Positions 48,190 to 64,000 of a stretch of 64,000 nt of DNA are shown piece by piece. This stretch comes from Marsupella aquatica. Lineage: Eukaryota > Marchantiophyta. The stretch is from the NCBI GenBank assembly GCA_973895155.1, contig OZ316896.1, forward strand, positions 15,128,001 to 15,192,000, read 5' to 3'. A program made the position numbers and the translations under genes. The notes beneath the pieces were generated by a model, which saw only the letters and a list, made by a program, of their open reading frames with translations, was not told the origin of the DNA and did no database searches. Numbering within the stretch: the first letter of the stretch is position 1; every line of letters starts with the position of its first letter.

Positions 48190-48740
48190 TCACCAAAAAT
48201 GGAGGAGTAAATCAGAATCGTAATCGGAGCCGAAAGTGGTTGATATGTCACCAAAAGGACCGCGGTAGGGATAGATGTTGCACTCCCGGACAAGAGCTGG
48301 CCAAATCACATGAGAATGCCGGATTCCGTGAACGAGGAACTGCTACAGAACCCTAAAGCTAATTGAAAGTGAGAACGGTGGAAATTGAAGAAAAAACGTG
48401 AGAGCTAATCAAAGTCCAAGCGGGGCAATAGGAGACCAATTGGATCGCTCTTGGGATCAATCTGATGCTCCCGGAGAAGAGCTATACAAAGCACTTGAGA
48501 AATCTGAAATCCGTGAAAGATTGACCGAGATATGACCGTCGAAAGGAAGATGAAAATCGCAGAAAAACGACTGAAAAATGGCGAAAATGAATGTGACCAT
48601 AAGTATGTTGATACGACACCGTTTTGGACGTGTTTTATATCGATTTGATGCGCCTCGGCAAGAGCAAGCTAATGCAACTGAGAAAACTGGATTCCGAGAA
48701 AAACTGAGTGCAGGAGGGTAATCGAAATGGCGCGAAAACT
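48190..48740. repeat. Tandem monomers at the LINE 5' end, period about 185 bp
   Basis: (T/A)GA(G/A)AA..C.G(G/A)ATTCCG(T)GA recurs near 48310, 48500 and 48690. It is preceded each time by a GAT..TG(A/C).C.CCCGG(A)..AGAGCTA-like block and followed by GAAAA..CGxGAAA.TG. Diverged, 3-4 copies. Its position upstream of the first LINE frame suggests promoter monomers. Confidence 0.6.
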
Positions 48741-50595
48741 GTGCTACAGTTTGACCTCCATAGCCAGGAGCTCCAACATCAAGATCATTGGCCCAATGTT
48801 GATGAATTTTTTTGGTTCTTGGACTTTTTGGCTAATTGGTTTTCTTGGGTGCCCCCATGTTTTTATTACTGCCTTTTGGATCCTGTTGTATGGTATGTCA
48901 CTTTTTGTTCTCTGGCAATGTTGTATAAGTTGAGAAGCTAGACCTTTGTTTGTTTAGAGGATGTTGGTCAAAACCTCAGTTTAGAAGGGTGACAGACACA
49001 ATTTTGGACTAACCAAGTGACTTTTTCAAGACTCCTGAGAGAAGCGGAGGAGGGGCCAATGTGAGGAATGCATTCCAAAAGACATGTGGGCAAATTAAAG
49101 CTTGGACCCCATCACAAGGTAATCTAAACTTTGGCCACAATTCAAAAACAGAGGTAAAAACAGTGATCAAGTAACAATTGGCTCATTATGTAGACCCACC
49201 AACTGCCATGTAAGCTCGAGCAAACCAGAGCTGCAACACCTGCTACAAAGTCAAAATGAGAGACAAAGATAAGTTAATTTGGAATGAGGCCCCAAAACCA
49301 AGCAATGTGGGTCCGGAGGCCAAATCACCTAGCAACATCAATTTTCCCCACCCCCAAAGGTAAAACCAAAAATCTGCCCCACCTCCAAAATAGCAGGCAA
49401 GGTGCAATTGGGTGGGGGAGGAGAGTGCGGCTAAGGGACTCACCTTGGCCTAATGAATTCACCCCGATCCCCAAAGAAAATCAAAACCTAAAAACAATTC
49501 CGCCTGGCCCTTCAATGCCTGCTCCAACATAATCTTAAAAAGGAGAGGCAAACAGTAAGGAAATTAAAAAATACCATAGAAAATAACCAAAAAATCAAAA
49601 TTTGCTTTGAACGCATGCAGAATCCCTCACCCTCCCATATACTAGGTAAGGCACTGCTAGGGAAAGGGGTACCATATCTACTATCCATTTTTCTATATAA
49701 CTAACAACTATTATACTTGGCCCCGCCTGTTACTAATCTTTGTCCGCTTACAAAAAGGAAAAGGGAAAAGGCGGGAGCAAGATCTGACTGCAGGTTAATA
49801 AACAAGTTTTCCTTGACAGCTCAATCAAGAAACTATTCTCCTTGCAAGCTTTTGTCTACACATTTATCACAATACTCAGACACATTACCATTGGAGCACA
49901 CATCTTACCATTGTACTGATGTAGGACAAAGTATGTTTGCGTGAGTACTATATGTGAGCAACTATACCAAGGACCTGGATGTATGTACCCCTATAGGTAA
50001 TCACACATCAAAATATGGTAAATTAAGGTCTGCATTTGTTGATTTAAAGAAAATAATAAGGTTTATCATGGTATAGAAGGATGTCATTCTCATTATATGT
50101 CACATTTTGATGTGCAGTCACACAGACCCCAAGCATAATTGGGCTAGTGCTTGATAAATTACACTCATGAAACAAAAAACTAAATTAGTTTTGGGATAAA
50201 TCTAGACCAAAAGAGATAATGTGAACACATGTGAACAACGTCCATACTCCGACATCGAAAGTACGTGGTTGACCCCGTTCGGGTTACATCCACCGTTGTG
50301 AGGGAAATCCAACAATACAAAACTATTACACTTACTCCATAGCCAACATGCTAGAGTTCCTCCTCTCACCCTCTCACTCTTCTCTCTTCGAAAGTGAACC
50401 TTCAAGCATGAGCACAAATTTATGTTCTCCTTGGGTATACCCTTTCCATATTCTATGGGAACCTGAAACTCAAAACAAGTGTTATCCTAGTCCACTGAAG
50501 CCTAGCTAGTACTATGAAAGTATATAGATTATAGTAGAGGCATAACCTAACAATTAGGGCCCCCTTTCACCTAGCCTTGATGTGACCATCAGGAG

Positions 50596-52034
50596 AGGTA
50601 TATGCTCAATCGACCCCATTTGGACTGTTTCTTACTTAATCAACTCCCTATGTTGAGATCTGCCCCAATCGACCCCCTCTGACAATTTCTTACATATAGT
50701 TCTTGGGAAGAGCAGTATAGGGAGACTTTACCACAATGAACTCTAATTTTCTAGCATAGGAGCCCATGGTCTCATCCGTGGTATGCTGCAATTATGTCGA
50801 GATAAGAGTCGGCCCACAATCCATGCCTGATAAGATCGAATGACACCGGATGCAGTCGTGGATACTTTTGTGTTTGAAGACAAAACTAGTATGGTCTTCA
50901 AACAGTTAGGGGCCTCCAGCAGGGTCTCCATTTGTCTGAAGTTTAGAGGTAATAAAACTGGGCTGCTATCTCCATAATGTTCATATATAGTTGCTTTGTT
51001 GAGAATCTGTGCATTCCACTAGAGACAAATGTTTGGATCTCCCTCACAGAAAATGCTTTGCTGGATCTCTTTGACACTGATTAATTTGCTAAAGCAGCAC
51101 ACTTGCATTCAGAAATTATTAAATGTTCTCAAAATGTTTCCAATCTTTATACTGCAAGACCATTATGACAGCCAAGAATCCAAACACTTGTAAAATTCTC
51201 CAAAATCCTTGAAGTGTTTGCCATTTTGAATTTGAGTTGCCGTTGCTTCCATTACAAGCAATTGAACTAAGACACTTTGCATTATGCACTCTCAACAAAG
51301 TGTATTCACTAGAATAAACATATCAACAACAATTGATGACAACATCAAATTCTTACACACTTTCTTATAGGCTTTTCCATCACTTATCTTGAACACATCC
51401 TAAACCCATGTACAATTGCGTCTTGTTTTTGGGCAAGCTCTATCTTGTAGTGATAAAATGTCACATTAAAGAATGTCCACTTCAAATAGATCCCCTGTAT
51501 GCCAAAGATGCACAATGACATCAAAATCTCCAACATTGATATCCCTAAGTGTACCTCAAACCCCTACAATGTCATCTAGATTGCATGTAAACTCTAATAA
51601 AAAGAGACTAAGCTTCCCAATAACCCCCAATATAATAGATTCCCCCAAACGTCATGACCAACAAAAGTCATCATGACAGAATGTGAAACAATGAACATTT
51701 GGACCAAGTTATTTGAAGATAATTCAATAATGAACATCTGAAGACATAACACATATTGTCTTCACATCATTTCTGAAATCCTTGATCGTCGTCATCGTGG
51801 CACGGCTGACCCTAAATGAAGCATTTGACGGTTTGGTCAGTCGCTTGCACCCACGGACAGGTTGAGGTAGACTGCAATTGCAATACACAGAATGTCATTA
51901 TCCATAAACTATATATATCAAAGGGGGTTGATTGGGTAACAAACATACTTTGGGGGGTCGATTGGCGCAGATATGAACATCGAGGGTTGATTAAGCAAGA
52001 AACAGTCCAAAGGGGGTTGATTAAGCATATACCT
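50596..52034. mobile_element. Non-autonomous DNA transposon with TIRs of about 100 bp made of 30-bp iterons
   Basis: The left end (AGGTATATGCTCAATCGACC, then TTTGGACTGTTTCTTACTTAATCAAC) matches the reverse complement of the right end (GGTTGATTAAGCATATACCT). Each arm is a series of units of about 30 bp starting (C/T)(C/T)AATC(A/G)ACCCC: three on the left (about 50606-50695) and four on the right (about 51908-52026, inverted). The 1.2-kb core has no transposase frame. Such subterminal repeats in other transposon families are transposase-binding sites. The superfamily is not determined. Confidence 0.72.
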
Positions 52035-52616
52035 TTCATGTAATAAGTAATTAACAACATACTCTGTTATGAAGTTGAACTATGACCACTCTTCGTTGTG
52101 AAATGTTGCCCTTACAATAATAGTATGTACACTATGGCCATCATGAGTCTGGACAAGTCAGACATGCCATCCGTATCTTTCAAGGTTCTCAAGGTGAGTT
52201 TCAGTCTCTTGTTTGAAAAAGCTCAATCCAAAGCTAGATAAGGGCATATGGTCTATAGGGTGAAGGCTCTAGGGGGGGCATATGGTCTAGGGTGAAGGCT
52301 CTAGGGGCACACCTACAGTTCAGGGTCGACCTAGCAAAATGCCATATTGACACTATCTATTTATGAGCAAACTCGTGCATTGCGGCTAGTCCGTATTATT
52401 GCAAAAAGTTGTAATCTTCTTGGAGGAACCAATTACCAAATTGCAATATGGTCCAGTAATCGTGACCTGTGCAAAACTTGTGACCAAGCAATGAAAGAAC
52501 AATGCTCCATCAGCTTAATTCATATGGTATTTTCTTTTTCACCATGGCTAATGTTACCTTGTGTGAAATGAAAATGCTAAGGACTCATCTTCATTAAAAT
52601 TTCATAGATTAATTTT

Positions 52617-53022
52617 ATGGCCATCAGATCTCCCTAGATCTAAGGATGACAGTCAAATAGTGGCTAAGGGGTTTGTGGAGGTGGGAAAGTGGCTTATAGA
52701 AGACAGAAAACTTAGGAATTTTTTTTAGAGGGGGAATCTAGCAAATCTTTGCCACTAAAAAACGATGCATTTCAATAGCAAGGTACCTTTCTGAGTTTTT
52801 GCTTTTTGGCACTGTAATACAGCGTTTCTTGGTGGCAAAAACAAAAAATCAAGAATTTTTTTTAGAGGCAAAAATTTACCTCCCCAAAAAGCTTTGGCCA
52901 CTTTTGGCTAAAATTAGCTAGTAGTTTTCTGCCCCATTAGCCAGTGTCACCTAATCACAGTCCCCATTAGCCAGAATCTAACAGTTACTCTTAAATCTAG
53001 GGAGATCTGACGGTCAGGAAAA
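52617..53022. mobile_element. MITE-like element 2 (same family as 28809-29364)
   Basis: The left end (CATCAGATCTCCCTAGATCT, GGATGACAGT, TAGTGGCTAAGGGG) matches the reverse complement of the right end (CCCCATTAGCCAGAATCTAA, CAGTTACTCTTAAATCTAGG, GAGATCTGACGG). Both ends also match the termini of the element 24 kb upstream. It is about 405 bp long, non-coding and T/A-rich inside. Confidence 0.72.
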
Positions 53023-53439
53023 TAATCAGATAATTAATTTTTTAAGCATCTTCTCCTTCAACACACTTAATATTCGCCACTCTGGCGAAAAAATAAAACC
53101 CTTAAAAAATACGCGGGTCTTATGTATATTTCTCTCGTCTCTCTCGTGTTGATCACTTTCCTGTAAAGTAGAATAGACAAGAAATTGCTGTTTGTCCATA
53201 GCCCGCCTGCCCTCGCAAAGCTCCCGCGCATCTTCTTCCATTTGAAATTTGTGGAGAAATTACGAACAGAGCAATGCAGAATTTGTGACCTAGATGGAGT
53301 GGAAGGTGAGCTCGAGGTCGCCATGAATTTGCTCACCAAGGTGCTCGTCGTGCCTCGAAAGCGTTGTCCTTCAAGGCAACGGTGACGTCCAATGACTTAA
53401 GGTTGGCAGCTCTCATGGTTTTCTAAATCAAAGTTCGTG

Positions 53440-62339
<8,900 letters not shown>

Positions 62340-63223
62340 ACGACGGACGGCCCCGACCGACGTATGTGGGACAGGCTATTCGCGGCCATTACATGATCTT
62401 GGCGGCATTGCTGATTGTTCCTCAACATGAGTTACTGATCACCTTTAGGAAGAACTTGCTTGATCGGGGAATACTTCTATGGTGAAGGTTGTCTTCGTTA
62501 CGATGCCAAGTGCGTTCGGGCAATTACGGAAGGGAGGGAGCAAAGTCGTGAAAAGCACCTGGGCTTGTTTGGGTGCTCTGTGCTTTTCCCGTGCAGGTTA
62601 GCTCACCTTTTTCTGATTTCTTGCAAGCTCTCTTGTCTGCTTGTTCTTGTTGTCCCTTGCCCTGTGTGCCTTGTGTGGGTTTCCGGACTCATCTTTATCC
62701 AGGGCGATTCAGTCGACCTGGATTTCCACAGAACAGGCTTTATTATTACAATTTCTTCAACTTGGGAAAGCAGTAGATCCAATTGAAACTGTTTACCAAA
62801 TTAGTTAGAGATGTACAATAGGTGCCCTACGCACATTAATTCTACGAGTGTACGACCATAGATTATTATGGTGATTGACATTTTAAGTTGGAAATGATGC
62901 TGAGGTTGCGGAACTCACACTGAAGCGCGACGGATCAAACACGGTGGGATTTGAAAAAATGGATGGATCCTGGTGATTAAATGTGAACAGGTTGATTACT
63001 TCCAGCCTTTAGGAATAATACAGCCTGCAATCATGATTCATCCAGGGACGCTAAGGCTCTAACTTATCAATTATGTCCTGAGCCACTATACATTGAGTTC
63101 TGCACATTCTGGGTTGCCGATACGCAGAGGACCGAAGTCGGCCTCCAATCCCATCATGTCTAAACTGAGCAGGAATATTCTACAACCAACAAAGTACTTA
63201 AGACGATACGAATTTCGGCTAGT

Positions 63224-63290
63224 GCCTGAGATGGCCGAGTGGTAAGTTAGAGCTCTGGATTATGAGTACAGTAGTTTGATCTAAACATAC
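63224..63290 (+). pseudogene. tRNA-like relic
   Basis: GAGATGGCCGAGTGGTAAGT is a good pol III A box with D-loop. A possible anticodon hairpin (CTC...GAG around TGGATTA) and a decayed B box (TAGTTTGATCTAA) follow at tRNA spacing. The 3' acceptor strand does not pair, so it is a tRNA pseudogene or the head of a SINE. Confidence 0.4.
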
Positions 63291-63589
63291 TTCCCGAAAA
63301 CGATCAGGAGGAGGAATGTTCATCTTACCATCGATTTCATGATGAATGTGCGCTGATTGTCGGAAGGAGCAAGGAACAGGTCCAGGAATCCTCAGCGTTT
63401 CATGAAGCACCTGTGTATACCAATGTGCATTGGTTTGATCGATCAATCGTACACCATAATGCTTTGGATCGTCTCCTACAAATCCTGTCAACTTTGGGAG
63501 AACGGATTTTTTCCAACTAATGCTCCATATTCAGATCGCAGTTCTACCTGATCCGTGTACATCATATAAACCCTTATTCCTGTACCGGA

Positions 63590-63694
63590 TCATGTCCAAT
63601 CAGTAGGACCATTGTAACAAACTGTAGCGCTGATCAGCAATCCGACTGCACCGATCACAATTGTCCATGCTATGCTTACTATACTATCCTCCAT
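63590..63694 (-). CDS. Possible single-helix microprotein or 3' exon
   Basis: A 34-codon minus-strand frame, MEDSIVSIAWTIVIGAVGLL then ISATVC, forms one strong membrane helix with a short polar tail. The frame is open about 17 codons further upstream without another ATG, so it could also be a last exon of a gene beyond the window. Family unknown; chance is quite possible at this length. Confidence 0.2.
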   Translation of the reverse strand: MEDSIVSIAWTIVIGAVGLLISATVCYNGPTDWT

Positions 63695-63776
63695 TGTCCG
63701 ATAGATTGATTCAGCCGTCGATCGATCGGTATTGACAAACGGTTTTCAGAAAGCTTGCCACCTAGCTGTGAAAAGG

Positions 63777-63896
63777 GATAACACTAGGCAGGACGAGAAA
63801 CATCCTCAACGTTGATCGTCGAATTTGTGTCGAAGCGATAACACTGGACAAGAATGGAAGCATCTTGAACGTTAATCGTAAAAATTGTGTCGATCT
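63777..63896. repeat. 60-bp tandem duplication (2 copies)
   Basis: GATAACACT(A)GG.CA(G/A)GA at 63777 and 63837; both copies run through CATC.T.AACGTT(G/A)ATCGT to ATTGTGTCGA or TTTGTGTCGA with scattered changes. Confidence 0.88.
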
Positions 63897-64000
63897 TGAA
63901 TTTGTGACTCTGAATCCAAGGATGACGTTGATGAAGCAGGCTCCTCTATAAACTAAATGTATAGCCTTAGCTTGCAACCATACATAGAGTCCTGCGCTGG

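Larger units (their letters stand above)
44110..48740 (-). mobile_element. Degenerate non-LTR retrotransposon (LINE) with restriction-like endonuclease
   Basis: On the minus strand, in order: a 5' region of tandem monomers (about 48190-48740), an N-terminal zinc-finger frame, a reverse transcriptase, a CCHC-like zinc knuckle and a PD-(D/E)XK-like endonuclease, then a 3' region with CTTTTTCTGTATAAAGT near 44170. There are no long terminal repeats, integrase or RNase H. The order (N-terminal zinc finger, RT, C-terminal knuckle plus RLE) is that of R2/NeSL-type elements and not the APE-type LINEs usual in flowering plants. The frames are broken at about three places, so the copy is dead. Exact ends and target duplications were not resolved. 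Confidence 0.75.
48741..53439. other. Gap between the LINE and MCM9, with two TIR elements
   Basis: No gene is supported. 48741-50595 has short frames only. Then come a 1.4-kb TIR element, a 33-bp tandem repeat (GGGCATATGGTCTA..., about 52225-52303) and MITE-like element 2. The last 400 bp before 53440 should hold the MCM9 promoter and leader, and include a 66-codon upstream frame (53185-53385) of unknown meaning. Confidence 0.5.
62340..64000. other. MCM9 3' flank, no confident gene
   Basis: It contains the MCM9 3' UTR, a tRNA-like fragment at about 63224-63290, two short minus-strand frames (63219-63491 and 63590-63694) and a 60-bp tandem repeat at the window end. The frame 63219-63491 (PKHYGVRLIDQTNAHWYTQV) is protein-like in composition, but its family is not recognised. 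Confidence 0.45.

Noticed and set aside
50596-52034. Regular 30-bp repeat-plus-variable layout resembling a CRISPR array
   Set aside because: The repeat core is only about 10 bp, the 'spacers' are similar to each other, the two clusters are inverted copies, and the window is a plant nuclear genome. Transposon iterons explain it.

Overview
The window reads as nuclear DNA of a green plant. It holds intron-rich genes with GT-AG splice sites, a starch phosphoglucan phosphatase, a plant-type two-LIM protein, a MATE transporter, a glutathione S-transferase and a plant-type MCM9. Introns are mostly 100-600 bp, gene spacing is loose, and the spaces are full of decayed repeats. A non-LTR element with a restriction-like rather than an APE endonuclease, and a MyTH4-FERM protein outside the usual kinesin, point to a non-seed lineage (bryophyte, lycophyte, fern or streptophyte alga). 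That lineage call is inference.

Layout. 97-875 (+): last four exons of a MATE transporter. 5748-7694 (+): two-exon RINGv membrane E3 ligase, followed by a decayed tandem copy of its last exon. 8.4-11.6 kb: repeat-rich gap. 12621-20971 (+): a 17-exon gene that splices in frame to a complete 703-residue MyTH4-FERM protein with a stop right after FERM and no kinesin or myosin motor. This is the most unusual gene here. 23656-24867 (+): intronless SEX4-like phosphatase. 26329-27036 (-): intronless GST. 27-37 kb: MITE-like, SINE-like and tandem repeats. 37284-40040 (-): five-exon LIM protein. 42.5-43 kb: minisatellite. 44.1-48.7 kb (-): broken RLE-type LINE with 5' tandem monomers. 50.6-53.0 kb: two terminal-inverted-repeat elements. 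53440-62339 (+): 20-exon MCM9 helicase, 831 codons, with a tRNA-Ser(GCU) gene inside intron 18. The last 1.6 kb has no confident gene.

The genes have unrelated roles (transport, ubiquitination, cytoskeleton, starch turnover, detoxification, actin bundling, DNA repair), as expected for a plant chromosome segment; there is no operon-like organisation. A repeated theme is short local tandem duplication (units of about 40-130 bp), in gaps, in introns and once across a stop codon. Exon coordinates were worked out by hand from splice signals, reading phase and family similarity, with no transcript evidence.
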